A stretch of DNA of 64,000 nt from the NCBI GenBank assembly GCA_025677815.1, contig JAIXMP010000071.1, positions 31,227 to 95,226 of the forward strand, in the 5' to 3' direction. This document shows positions 39,428-52,600 of the stretch, piece by piece; within the stretch, counting starts at the first letter, position 1; every line of letters begins with the position of its first letter. Origin of the DNA: Phascolomyces articulosus (lineage: Eukaryota > Mucoromycota > Mucoromycetes > Mucorales > Lichtheimiaceae). The notes under the pieces are model-generated. The model was not told the DNA's origin, ran no database searches, and saw only the letters and a list, made by a program, of their open reading frames with translations. The translations under genes were made by a program, and so were the position numbers.

Positions 39428-42400
39428 CTAGTCTTCTTCACCTTCATTATATTCATAGGAATTACTATCGCTATCATCATCATTTATATCACTATTAATA
39501 CTTTCATCACTACTACTGCTGTCATCGTCATGCTCGCTCTCTTCTTCAATCTCTTCATTGTTGGTGCTGAGGATTTCACCCCATTTAATTCTTCGAGCTT
39601 CTGTTAACATGGGTAGTATTCCTCGTCCTTTAAACCAATTGTAACGGCTAACGTCATGATTGATCAGAAACCTTTGATATATGGTAAAGTCATTATACCG
39701 TCTGGAATTTCCAACTTTTGATTGGAAATCAGGCACAAAATGAATAGGAAAGTCAATCGATGAAGCTTCAATTACTAAAAGATTGTTTTCATTTTTATAA
39801 TTCCCGTTGTCGTTGTAATTCTCGTTGTTAGCTTCTTGACGTATAAATACTTCCAGTCCACTGTTATGTTCTTCAACAACGGCTACATAAGGACGAACAA
39901 CACATGCTGAAATTTCTCGGTCATTACACATAGTAGTAAAAAATAAACGGAATTGAACAACAGTACGATCATTGAGAATTGCGAAGTCGTTTCGTTCTAC
40001 ACCGTGAAAGTTGGTATGCGATCTGAGTATATCTGTAGTAACATCGCCATCTTCATCATATGTGTTTAAATATAAGCTACGGTATGCTCTTATCTATACA
40101 AAGTTAAATTGTATATTTGGTTGAGGAGTAGAACTAATATCATCGATTATTGATATCCATTACATATAAAGTGGTAATATGGACCCTTATATAATTTCTA
40201 TACCTTTTGTTGTTGTGTTGCATTAATATTGTTGTCTGATTCAAATATATTGGAAATATAGTCTGAAACTATTTGTTGAACATCAACCAAAGTGGAGTCA
40301 ATTGTGTTAAGCTCACTAACATATATATATCTTCGCTTGAGGGGAGAAAAAAAAGTTATTCGTTCGTTGTTTATGGGTTTACAATTGATGTTAGCAGGAG
40401 GTTTTGAATATTGATCCCAGAATAAGTCACGTCGCTCTACATATTTCACAACCTATTTATTAAAATATTATATATAATGGTAAATCAATTGTTTTGTTTC
40501 GTCTTTTTATAAAGTCGTTAATAATAAAGGAGCAGGAGCACTTACTTGAGATATCATTCCAACATGAAAATTAGTTTTGCGACTTGGTTTCTTCGCGTCT
40601 GTTCGGTGCTGTCTCTCTGAATGGTTTGTGCTATATCCACAAATAATGCCATGACTCCGAATATCGCTTATATACTTTCGAAGCATATGATTTTTAGGGA
40701 AATTGAGTTTTCGCTGTATAATATTCATATATTATTAAGTGGAAAGGATTAGTGGCAATGAAGCTATTATTACTAAAAAATAGATATTGTAGACAGTTTT
40801 ACACATTACATACGTTTGTTAATTTTTGTAGTGCTGGACTATAGTAATTGAACCAGTCTAATGATTCATTCATCCACAGTAAAGTTTGGTCTGTATGTTC
40901 CTTAGCTGTAGCTTGGTTGAAGAAGTCAATGAAATGACGGACGCATAAAGAAACTTGTAATGGAACTAAGTCGTGAATAATAGCAAGAAGTATCTTTCAA
41001 TTATAATTAAAAAATACATGTTCATAAGTATATTAACTCCTTTTTAAGTATATCGTAATAAAGTTTGTTGCTATAAATCCTTACACTCATATGGCTTTTC
41101 ATTTCAGTAAAAGTCGGATTTTTCAGATTATTAATAAGGTATACAGTTTTGAAACATTTTAAATTTCTAAATTTTGGGAGTGCTGCTGCTCTGTTATTGT
41201 ATCCTTTGTTAGCATAAGATTATTGGTTCGTTTATTTTAAGGTTAATATAATAGTATATTACCTGCGGTTTACTTCATCTACTTTCCGTTTTTGTTTTAT
41301 AATATCTTCAATGCATCGTAAAATATACTGGTAAACGCCATTTAGCTGGTGAACATCATCACATAAAATTTTTGAATAAGGATCATTGAAGTTTTTGACA
41401 TCCCAGAATGCATTCTGTATAATATTATAATAATATAAACATTATATACTTGGCTCCTATTCAACTGTTTTGTATTTTAAACTCTCCTTTTTAAATATGT
41501 ACCTTGACAATATTAACGGATTTTTCTTTTGCATAGGCTAAAGCAGCAGCTTCACCATCATTTTCTATTATAGCACGTGCAGTTTCATATTCTCGTTTCA
41601 TCAGTTCAGGCGTACGTAACTGGTATTCGTAGTCATCTTCTTTTGGATTACCAAAGTCAACTGTTTTTTCAAAACAACGTGGGTATGAATTTGGGGAGTT
41701 GCCAGAACGGATGTTTGTCAAAAGACGTCTATAATATAATAGTAAATATCATATTAACATAGAAGCACTATAAATGTAATTATATAAAATATCGGTATGT
41801 ATAACAATTATTATTACTGCTCTGGTAAATCTGCAGAATAACTTGCGAGAGCGGGAATGCAATGAAATAGTCTGTTGTACGGCCCTTTCAATATACTATA
41901 GTAAGGTAAATATGTAAACTAAATGTTAAAAATGGGAAGAAAATTTACTTATTATACATTTCTAGTTACCATCCATTTTCCAATGCTGCAAATGGCTTGA
42001 GAATAATTTCCATACAATGATGAAATACAGCCTGTTTTGCAGTGGCCCACCATGTTGGAGGGGTTTTCCCAGGGTATTTGATAATTGGCATATATGCTAA
42101 TGGACGGCTTGCATGCGCTTCTTTTTTTTCCCTTAATTCCATGGGTACATTGCTCAATTTCATATAAAGAGGCCATAATGTGTGTCTTCCATTTGAACAA
42201 ACCAGTGTCATATCTGATGCCAACATTATGCCAAGAACCACTGAACCGCGAGGAGAATTTAACTAACAAATCATAATATATGTTCAATTAACAGTCAATA
42301 TTGGTAAATAACATATATGTGTTCATATCACACAAGTAATTTAAAATGATAGCTACCTGCATATTTTCAAACCATGTACCTGTATGTATATCTCTATATA

Positions 42401-43722
42401 TACGCTCACCATTACGAAACTGCTTTTCTGCTTGTAAAATCATTGTGTCCCAGAAAGCTCTATGACTAAAGAGATGCTCTGCTAAATCTTTAATATCTCT
42501 ATAATATAACTTTATCTTTCCAGCCTTTTCTTTGAATTCTTCTTTGTGATGATCCAAAATATCAGGTATATTATCTACATCAATAGCAATTTCCTCGAAC
42601 TAATAATAGCAATATAAAAGTTAAGTAAACATGTGCAGTATAATATATTATTATTTGATTGGGTGACTACATACTGGTTGGCACAAATTTTTTCTTTCAT
42701 CGTCGTATATAACCTTACTAAGTGCCTTGACAGTGCCAATGTTATTGAATTTCAAGAGTTCCCCCTTTGAAAGAGTCTCCTTTGATATTTCCTTGGCTAT
42801 TTCAAAGAATCTTAAAAAGTATGATGACCTCATTAATAATTTAGTCACCGATTTATATAGTCATAAACAAAAACATGAAACAAAGCTCTGTATATACTCT
42901 TTATAATTTGCGTTCGATAATTCCGAGTTTAATGCAAACTCTGCCATGCGATATTCAATATTATTTAATTTCCCCATGGTTGAATATGCATCCTGTACAT
43001 CTCTTTCATTAGGTCGGGGAGGGATAGCTTTTGGTGCTATTCCTATAGGCACTATTGATTTAATATATAGTCAATACAATAAATTTTATGTACTCAAGAT
43101 CAAAGCTATATATAGTAGGGATACTCAAACGTCTCTACATATTTGAACGTCCTTAGTAACCATAGTAATTAAGAATATGTAACAAATTTACCAGTGCTGA
43201 CAGCATCCCTGTTGTTGTTGAAAAACATGTTGTTGATGTAATTCTCTCGTTCAACATTACTAGCCATATTTTCTGTCAGTATGTTCATTGTACGAGTACC
43301 ATCATGAGTAGAATTATCATCGTGATTTTCATCGCTCCAATAATCTTCAAAAGTCACATCATTTTCATCTTGATGATGCAGTGTAGTAGTGGCATCACTA
43401 TTATGATCAACATCCATATCTTGATCAATAATCAGTTGATTATATAAGATATTCTATATAATAATAGAGCGTTATTTATTAAATTTTTAGGAAGTAATTA
43501 AGTTTATAAAAAAAGATATGGTACCTGATTACTGTCATGAACATTCTGCTGATGCTGCACAATGTTGGAATGTTGGCATATTTGATCTTCCATTGCATCT
43601 TCATTTTCGCAGGAATGCTTAGCGGCTTTATGTTGCTTTAATCCACCAGAGGTAAATGGCGCAAGCCGTGTACATTCGTCCTCTTCACAATAGTAAATTC
43701 TTCTCTTTTGAGATCTTGACAT
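39428..43722 (-). CDS. Plavaka-like transposase, left copy (open as far as read)
   Basis: Multi-exon gene; the first exons are 43722-43525 and 43453-43192, and the third starts at 43051. The N-terminus has a C2H2-like finger (YYCEEDECTRLAPFTSGGLK, then QHKAAKH), then an acidic region. The core reads as the Plavaka transposase family of fungi: VVLGIMLASDMTLVCSNGRH, TLWPLYMKLSNVPMELREKK, LFHCIPALASYSADLPEQRL, NAFWDVKNFNDPYSKILCDD and VHQLNGVYQYILRCIEDI. The middle has SSYFLRFFEIAKEISKETLS. The C-terminus is rich in Ser/Asp/Glu and stops at 39428. I found no stop inside the recognised exons, though I did not fix every intron (the junction near 42,860 is unresolved). The right copy is broken. Confidence 0.75.
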
Positions 43723-43905
43723 CGTAAGCTGGTTGTTACGTTCTTAAGTTTTAAGTTTCGTGTTGGTTTTTTTTAATGAGGCTGGTAGACTATAGAAGTT
43801 ACCCAAATTAGTTTCGGGTGCATGAAAGCCTAATTTTATTTCTTTTTTCCGCCCACAATTGCTGCGCATATTCATTTTGCAACTAACGTTACCACAATTT
43901 TTAAA
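43723..43905. promoter_or_regulatory. Divergent promoter of the transposon gene pair (left copy)
   Basis: 183 bp between the outward transposase start (43722) and the inward companion start (43906). An identical copy lies at 49464-49646. It has a T-rich run and GGGCGG-like and GCGCA motifs of unknown meaning. Confidence 0.5.
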
Positions 43906-46445
43906 ATGTCAAAAAAAGTAGAAAGGAGAAATGCGAAAAGCAACTCACATCTTGTATTAGGAGATAATAGAGGTTGAATGGATTGATTCGAAAATTATTC
44001 AATTAAGACATTTTCTAATTTTAACATCTTGCATTGCTTTTTTTTTAATCATAGGGGGCATTTTGACACGAAGACAAATACGTGACAATGAAAATGAAGA
44101 GAGTGAAAGTTCCCGAAGACAAACACGTAATTCTATGTTTAAAACAATAACTCAAATTATGGAAGATACCAAAGATAGCTAATCTAAGTGTTCGTAACGG
44201 TTTAGCAAGACAGAGGCTTTCTCGTAATGAAAATGAATCGTATGTTGTTGTTCCAAACTAAAACTATCTATGCTGCGCAAAATACTAAACTATTATTTTA
44301 GATTACCACAAGCTCGTAAGAAGCGTCGAATGAAGCAAACAACAAATCAGGAGTCTTCATCTTCGGATATGTAAGTATTTGTTGGTACTTTATTAAAATG
44401 TATTACAACTGTGATTCTGTTATTGATGGTTTATTTTTATAGCTCTGATCTTGACATTAGTGAATTTATCAAGGATGTAGGCGGAAAAAAACAACTACTG
44501 GCATTGTTAAGTGCTCATAAAAATACGGGAAGAATGTAAGTAATTATATATTAAATTGTTAACTAATGAAAGCAGATTGATGTTGTTATAATGACAGCTC
44601 TCGGTGCTTATGGATTTATTAAAAATTAACCGTTGTAATAGAAACGAAAATGAAGAACCTGATTTGGAGTCTCACTATGACGAAGAATCAGTTCACAGTT
44701 CACAAGATGAACAAGATGAACAAGGTGATCGTGTAGAGAATAGTTCTTTCCACGACGAAAACCATGAGAATCAAACAAGAAGGTATAATGAATTCCATAT
44801 TGAGAAATTTGTTTTACGGTATCAATGTAATATTATTAATGGCATACATCAATCATAGTAGCTTGGATAATGATGGTATGATAAATGAATAGTAAGTATA
44901 ATAATTTATCATTATAAGTATAGAATATAGTTAGAGAATACATGCAATTAAAAGAAGAATCTGCTTATATTTTTTCTATTTACTTCAGTGACGAACAAGA
45001 ACAAGTTGTACAGCCCTCTTTTCATAACTCTGGACGTTTCTATGATGCCCCATCTCCTCTCATCCAAGATTCTAGTCGATATCTTAGTAACGAGATCTCT
45101 CAATCACTTGTTTACCACCAATTCCATGAAAACAATGACCCGATACAGCAGACATCCAATTCGCAACATCAAGAAACAAGACAGAATGATGATTATTATA
45201 CACCTTCTTCTGAACCATATAATTCTAATTCAAGGTAATTGACAACATGTATAACGGTCATAGTTCCAGTTTTTTACAATTAGTAAAACTTATAACAAAA
45301 TATTTGAAACTAATTGCCAATGTCTATTACAGCGAGAGACAGAGTGTCGCGAGACAGTATGTTGCACATTTATGACTAATACACCATCTATTATCAACTT
45401 GATACAATACAATTCTTAACTATATTATTATCATTGTTTCTTCTTCCCAACTTATAGAATTGTACTGCGTTATAAGGATACACAATTTGAACGATATGCG
45501 CGTGCAGCATCAAAATGGATCTATATGCATGATGGATTTCCTGATGAAGATTCTGCATACGATGGTTCACTTTCTGCATTAAAAGAAATAAACAATATTT
45601 CTGTCTCAGATATGAATGATATTTATGTTCCTGATCAAACTATTGTCAAAAATGTAAGTAGTTCTTTTGCTTGAAGTAATTTTTGTATACAACCTTTGCC
45701 AATTTACTTTTTAGCTTACTTTTTTATATACATTAATCAGTTCCTTTCACTTGTTCGTAAAAGACGTGGCACATGTCACAAACAAGTAGAGACTTGGATC
45801 CGTAAGTATGCTTTCCCTGTCGACTCTTTTGAATCCCTTCCGTCCGATGCAGCCAAAGATATAAGAAATGTATACAAATATTTGCTTGAAAATATGCGGT
45901 ATGTAATACAACGTCTTTAATTTTTTTATATTTAATAATTTTATCAGATTGTTGGTGTTAATCATCTTCATTCTTTAATGATTTTCATATGTAGATTTGG
46001 TCGGGAAAACTATGAGAAGGATGGTCGATTGTTGTTGAATAATTGCTTGGTTGATTGTCTGAAATACGTCATGCTCAATAACACATCATCTTCTTCACGC
46101 CTTGGAAGAATTGAAAGTGTCACACGGCCACTTATAGCAATAATTTTTTCAATGGTAAATCAGATTATATACGTAGACTTATTTATATTGATCAAAATTC
46201 TTATTTAGTTATATATATATACTCATACGTAGATATATTACCACTTGGCCAAACTATCCAATCATCCTTCATATACGGAAGCCAAGGTTAAAGATTTTAC
46301 AGAGGGGTCCCCATGGTATAATATTTACAAAGGATTGATGAATCCAAATACACTCTTGGGCCGTGAAATTTACTGGAACCAAACCATTGTTTTTTTTAAT
46401 AACAAATGTATTGATGATGATCAGTCGGATGGTAATGCATCCTAA
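43906..46445 (+). CDS. Transposon companion protein, left copy, last codons lost
   Basis: Not assigned to a named family. Exons: 43906-43972, 44055-44126, 44179-44239, 44302-44370, 44443-44535, 44598-44782, 44859-44891, 44989-45234, 45333-45356, 45458-45653, 45741-45898, 45995-46154 and 46233-46445. All junctions keep phase except the one before 44598. The N-terminal half is charged and disordered (Arg/Asn/Glu, acidic Ser/Gln). The globular part starts at VLRYKDTQFERYARAASKWI. It continues through FLSLVRKRRGTCHKQVETWI, RFGRENYEKDGRLLLNNCLV, IESVTRPLIAIIFSM and HLAKLSNHPSYTEAKVKDFT. The pattern of a conserved helical domain beside a transposase recalls DUF6532-like fungal proteins, but this is a weak comparison. 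The left copy ends DDQSDGNAS; the right copy ends GNGWSLERLMAGI, so the left one was truncated at the palindrome spacer. Confidence 0.6.
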
Positions 46446-46933
46446 AACTGTACCGTTAAAAATAAAGCAAAATAAACTCAAATATTTGCATATATTGTTG
46501 AATATTGGGCATATGGGCAATCTGGGCTAGCCTTATTCGAATAAAGGGCGGAAGTTCAAATATTAGGGGCGCATAGTAAATAAAGGTGAATATGGATAGT
46601 TATACTAAAAATATTTACGAATATTCATAAATATTCGTGAATATAGGCTAATATTCATGTCCATATAAAGTATAAAGGGATACGAGATATCCACATAAAA
46701 GCATTTTAATATTCCTCCAGTTGCATGTAATGTTTTTGTAAGCAACTATTCATGATAATATTTTATTCATTGTAAATAGAAAAGAAAAAATGGTTGTAAT
46801 GAAGAATATAAAAGTGATATTCATATTTTTTTTGAAATGAGTGGAAGGGAATATAACTACTGCTATTATAATGAAAAATAAATATAGAAGAAAAGCTTAA
46901 ATACCTGCCATTAACCTTTCTAATGACCATCCA
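46439..46933. other. Palindrome spacer
   Basis: About 495 bp not shared between arms. The right end (46897-46933) is the 3' tail of the right companion gene. The rest is AT-rich, with interleaved short inverted repeats such as ACGAATATT...AATATTCGT near 46,617-46,638. At the left junction, GGATG-GTAATG-CATCC is a 5-bp foldback at the point where arm identity stops. Confidence 0.6.
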
Positions 46934-49463
46934 TTACCATCCGACTGATCATCATCAATACATTTGTTATTAAAAAAAACAATGGTTTGGTTCCAGTAAA
47001 TTTCACGGCCCAAGAGTGTATTTGGATTCATCAATCCTTTGTAAATATTATACCATGGGGACCCCTCTGTAAAATCTTTAACCTTGGCTTCCGTATATGA
47101 AGGATGATTGGATAGTTTGGCCAAGTGGTAATATATCTACGTATGAGTATATATATATAACTAAATAAGAATTTTGATCAATATAAATAAGTCTACGTAT
47201 ATAATCTGATTTACCATTGAAAAAATTATTGCTATAAGTGGCCGTGTGACACTTTCAATTCTTCCAAGGCGTGAAGAAGATGATGTGTTATTGAGCATGA
47301 CGTATTTCAGACAATCAACCAAGCAATTATTCAACAACAATCGACCATCCTTCTCATAGTTTTCCCGACCAAATCTACATATGAAAATCATTAAAGAATG
47401 AAGATGATTAACACCAACAATCTGATAAAATTATTAAATATAAAAAAATTAAAGACGTTGTATTACATACCGCATATTTTCAAGCAAATATTTGTATACA
47501 TTTCTTATATCTTTGGCTGCATCGGACGGAAGGGATTCAAAAGAGTCGACAGGGAAAGCATACTTACGGATCCAAGTCTCTACTTGTTTGTGACATGTGC
47601 CACGTCTTTTACGAACAAGTGAAAGGAACTGATTAATGTATATAAAAAAGTAAGCTAAAAAGTAAATTGGCAAAGGTTGTATACAAAAATTACTTCAAGC
47701 AAAAGAACTACTTACATTTTTGACAATAGTTTGATCAGGAACATAAATATCATTCATATCTGAGACAGAAATATTGTTTATTTCTTTTAATGCAGAAAGT
47801 GAACCATCGTATGCAGAATCTTCATCAGGAAATCCATCATGCATATAGATCCATTTTGATGCTGCACGCGCATATCGTTCAAATTGTGTATCCTTATAAC
47901 GCAGTACAATTCTATAAGTTGGGAAGAAGAAACAATGATAATAATATAGTTAAGAATTGTATTGTATCAAGTTGATAATAGATGGTGTATTAGTCATAAA
48001 TGTGCAACATACTGTCTCGCGACACTCTGTCTCTCGCTGTAATAGACATTGGCAATTAGTTTCAAATATTTTGTTATAAGTTTTACTAATTGTAAAAAAC
48101 TGGAACTATGACCGTTATACATGTTGTCAATTACCTTGAATTAGAATTATATGGTTCAGAAGAAGGTGTATAATAATCATCATTCTGTCTTGTTTCTTGA
48201 TGTTGCGAATTGGATGTCTGCTGTATCGGGTCATTGTTTTCATGGAATTGGTGGTAAACAAGTGATTGAGAGATCTCGTTACTAAGATATCGACTAGAAT
48301 CTTGGATGAGAGGAGATGGGGCATCATAGAAACGTCCAGAGTTATGAAAAGAGGGCTGTACAACTTGTTCTTGTTCGTCACTGAAGTAAATAGAAAAAAT
48401 ATAAGCAGATTCTTCTTTTAATTGCATGTATTCTCTAACTATATTCTATACTTATAATGATAAATTATTATACTTACTATTCATTTATCATACCATCATT
48501 ATCCAAGCTACTATGATTGATGTATGCCATTAATAATATTACATTGATACCGTAAAACAAATTTCTCAATATGGAATTCATTATACCTTCTTGTTTGATT
48601 CTCATGGTTTTCGTCGTGGAAAGAACTATTCTCTACACGATCACCTTGTTCATCTTGTTCATCTTGTGAACTGTGAACTGATTCTTCGTCATAGTGAGAC
48701 TCCAAATCAGGTTCTTCATTTTCGTTTCTATTACAACGGTTAATTTTTAATAAATCCATAAGCACCGAGAGCTGTCATTATAACAACATCAATCTGCTTT
48801 CATTAGTTAACAATTTAATATATAATTACTTACATTCTTCCCGTATTTTTATGAGCACTTAACAATGCCAGTAGTTGTTTTTTTCCGCCTACATCCTTGA
48901 TAAATTCACTAATGTCAAGATCAGAGCTATAAAAATAAACCATCAATAACAGAATCACAGTTGTAATACATTTTAATAAAGTACCAACAAATACTTACAT
49001 ATCCGAAGATGAAGACTCCTGATTTGTTGTTTGCTTCATTCGACGCTTCTTACGAGCTTGTGGTAATCTAAAATAATAGTTTAGTATTTTGCGCAGCATA
49101 GATAGTTTTAGTTTGGAACAACAACATACGATTCATTTTCATTACGAGAAAGCCTCTGTCTTGCTAAACCGTTACGAACACTTAGATTAGCTATCTTTGG
49201 TATCTTCCATAATTTGAGTTATTGTTTTAAACATAGAATTACGTGTTTGTCTTCGGGAACTTTCACTCTCTTCATTTTCATTGTCACGTATTTGTCTTCG
49301 TGTCAAAATGCCCCCTATGATTAAAAAAAAAGCAATGCAAGATGTTAAAATTAGAAAATGTCTTAATTGAATAATTTTCGAATCAATCCATTCAACCTCT
49401 ATTATCTCCTAATACAAGATGTGAGTTGCTTTTCGCATTTCTCCTTTCTACTTTTTTTGACAT
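46897..49463 (-). CDS. Transposon companion protein, right copy (full length)
   Basis: Mirror copy of the gene at 43906-46445, identical as far as compared by eye, with the same exon pattern (for example 47136-46897 is the last exon). It retains the complete C-terminus GNGWSLERLMAGI and stop at 46897. The phase break between the fifth and sixth exons (around 48,771-48,834) is present here too, so it is either a real property of the element or an intron I have placed wrongly, not a new lesion in one copy. Confidence 0.6.
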
Positions 49464-49646
49464 TTTAAAAATTGTGGTAACGTTAGTTGCAAAATGAATA
49501 TGCGCAGCAATTGTGGGCGGAAAAAAGAAATAAAATTAGGCTTTCATGCACCCGAAACTAATTTGGGTAACTTCTATAGTCTACCAGCCTCATTAAAAAA
49601 AACCAACACGAAACTTAAAACTTAAGAACGTAACAACCAGCTTACG

Positions 49647-52600
49647 ATGTCAAGATCTCAAAAGAGAAGAATTTACTATTGTGAAGAGGACGAATGTACA
49701 CGGCTTGCGCCATTTACCTCTGGTGGATTAAAGCAACATAAAGCCGCTAAGCATTCCTGCGAAAATGAAGATGCAATGGAAGATCAAATATGCCAACATT
49801 CCAACATTGTGCAGCATCAGCAGAATGTTCATGACAGTAATCAGGTACCATATCTTTTTTTATAAACTTAATTACTTCCTAAAAATTTAATAAATAACGC
49901 TCTATTATTATATAGAATATCTTATATAATCAACTGATTATTGATCAAGATATGGATGTTGATCATAATAGTGATGCCACTACTACACTGCATCATCAAG
50001 ATGAAAATGATGTGACTTTTGAAGATTATTGGAGCGATGAAAATCACGATGATAATTCTACTCATGATGGTACTCGTACAATAACATACTGACAGAAAAT
50101 ATGGCTAGTAATGTTGAACGAGAGAATTACATCAACAACATGTTTTTCAACAACAACAGGGATGCTGTCAGCACTGGTAAATTTGTTACATATTCTTAAT
50201 TACTATGTTACTAAGGACGTTCAAATATGTAGAGACGTTTGAGTATCCCTACTATATATAGCTTTGATCTTGAGTACATAAAATTTATTGTATTGAATAT
50301 ATATTAAATCAATAGTGCCTATAGGAATAGCACCAAAAGCTATCCCTCCCTGACCTAATCAAAGAGATGTACAGGATGCATATTCAACCATGGGGAAATT
50401 AAATAATATTGAATATCGCATGGCAGAGTTTGCATTAAACTCGGAATTATTGAACGCAAATTATAAAGAGTATATACAGAGCTTTGTTTCATGTTTTTGT
50501 TTATGACTATATAAATCAGTGACTAAATTATTAATGAGGTCATCATACTTTTTAAGATTCTTTGAAATAGCTAAGGAAATATCAAAGGAGACTCTTTCAA
50601 AGGGGGAACTCTTGAAATTCAAAAACATTGGTACTGTCAAGGCACTTAGTAAGGTTATATATGACGATAAAAGAAAAAATTTGTGCCAACCAGTATGTAG
50701 TCACCTAATCAAATAATAATATATTATACTGCACATATTTACTTAACTTTTATATTGCTATTATTAGTTCGAGGAAATTGCTATTAATGTAGATAATATA
50801 CCTGATATTTTAGATCATCACAAAGAAGAATTCAAAGAAAAGGCTGGAAAGATAAAGTTATATTATAGAGATATTAAAGATTTAGCAGAGCATCTCTTTA
50901 GTCATAGAGCTTTCTGGGACACAATGATTTTACAAGCAGAAAAGCAGTTTCATAATGGTGAGTGTATATATAGAGATATACATACAGGTACATGGTTTGA
51001 AAATATGCAGGTAGCTATCATTTTAAATTATTTGTGTGATATAAACACATATATGTTATTTACCAATATTGACTGTTAATTGAAAATATATTACGATTTA
51101 TTAGTTAAATTCTCCTCATAGTTCAGTAGTTCTTGGCATAATGTTGGCATCAGATATGACACTGGTTTGTTCAAATGGAAGACACACATTATAGCCTCTT
51201 TATATGAAATTGAGCAATGTACCTATGGAATTAAGGGAAAAAAAAGAAGCACATGCAAGCCGTCTATTAGTATATATACCAATTATTAAATACCCTGGGA
51301 AAACCCCTCTAATATGGTGGGCCACTACAAAATAGGCTGTATTTCATCATTGTATAGAAATTATTCTCAAGCCATTTGCAGCATTGGAAAATGGATTGTA
51401 ACTAGAAATGTATAATAAGTAAATTTTCTTCCCATTTTTAATATTTAGTTTGCATATTTACCTTACTATAGTATATTGAAAGGGCCATACAACAGACTAT
51501 TTCATTGCATTCCCACTCTCGCAAGTTATTCTGCAGATTTACTAGAGCAGTAATAATAATTATTATATATACCAATATTTCATATAATTACATTTATAGT
51601 GCTTCTATGTTAATATGATATTTACTATTATATTATAGATGTCTTTTAACAAACATCCATTCTGGCAACTCCCCAAATTCATGCCCACGTTGTTTTGAAA
51701 AAACAGTTGACTTTGGTAATCCAAAAGAAGATGACTATGAATACTAGTTATGTACGCCTGAACTAATGAAATGAGAATATGAAACTGCATGTACTATAAT
51801 AGAAAATAATAGTGAAGCTGCTGCTTTAGCCTATGCAAAAGAAAAATCCATTAATATTGTCAAGGTACATATTTAAAAAGGAGAGTTTAAAATACAAAAC
51901 AGTTAAATAGGAGCCAAGTATATAATGTTTATATTATTATAATATTATATAGAATGCATTCTGGGATGTCAAAAATTTCAATGATCCTTATTTAAAAATT
52001 TTATGTGATGTTCACCAGCTAAATGGCATTTACCAGTATATTTTATGATGCATTGAAGATATTATAAAACAAAAATGGAAAGTAGATGAAGTAAACCGCA
52101 GGTAATATACTATTATATTAACCTTAAAATAAATGAAACAATAATCTTATGCTAACAAAGGATACAATAACAGAGCAGCAGCACTCCCAAAATTTAGAAA
52201 TTTAAAATGTTTCAAAACTGTATACCTTATTAATAATCTGTAAAATCTGACTTTTACTGAAATGAAAAGCCATATGAGTGTAAGGATTTATAGCAACAAA
52301 CTTTATTATGATATACTTAAAAAGGAGTTAATACACTTATGAACATATATTTTTTAATTATAATTGAAAGATACTTGCTATTATTCACGACTTAGTTCCA
52401 TTACAAATTTCTTTATGCATCTGTCATTTCATTGACTTCTTCAACCAAGCTACAGCTAAGGAACATATAGACCAAACTTTACTGTGGATGAATGAATCAT
52501 TAGACTGGTTCAATTACTATAGTCCAGCACTACAAAAATTAACAAACGTATGTAATGTGTAAAACTGTCTACAATATCTATTTTTTAGTAATAATAGCTT

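Noticed and set aside
44988..45242. Alternative frame over the companion gene (MTNKNKLYSPLF)
   Set aside because: Out of frame with the spliced companion protein and low-complexity; its mirror at 48127-48381 is the same artefact.
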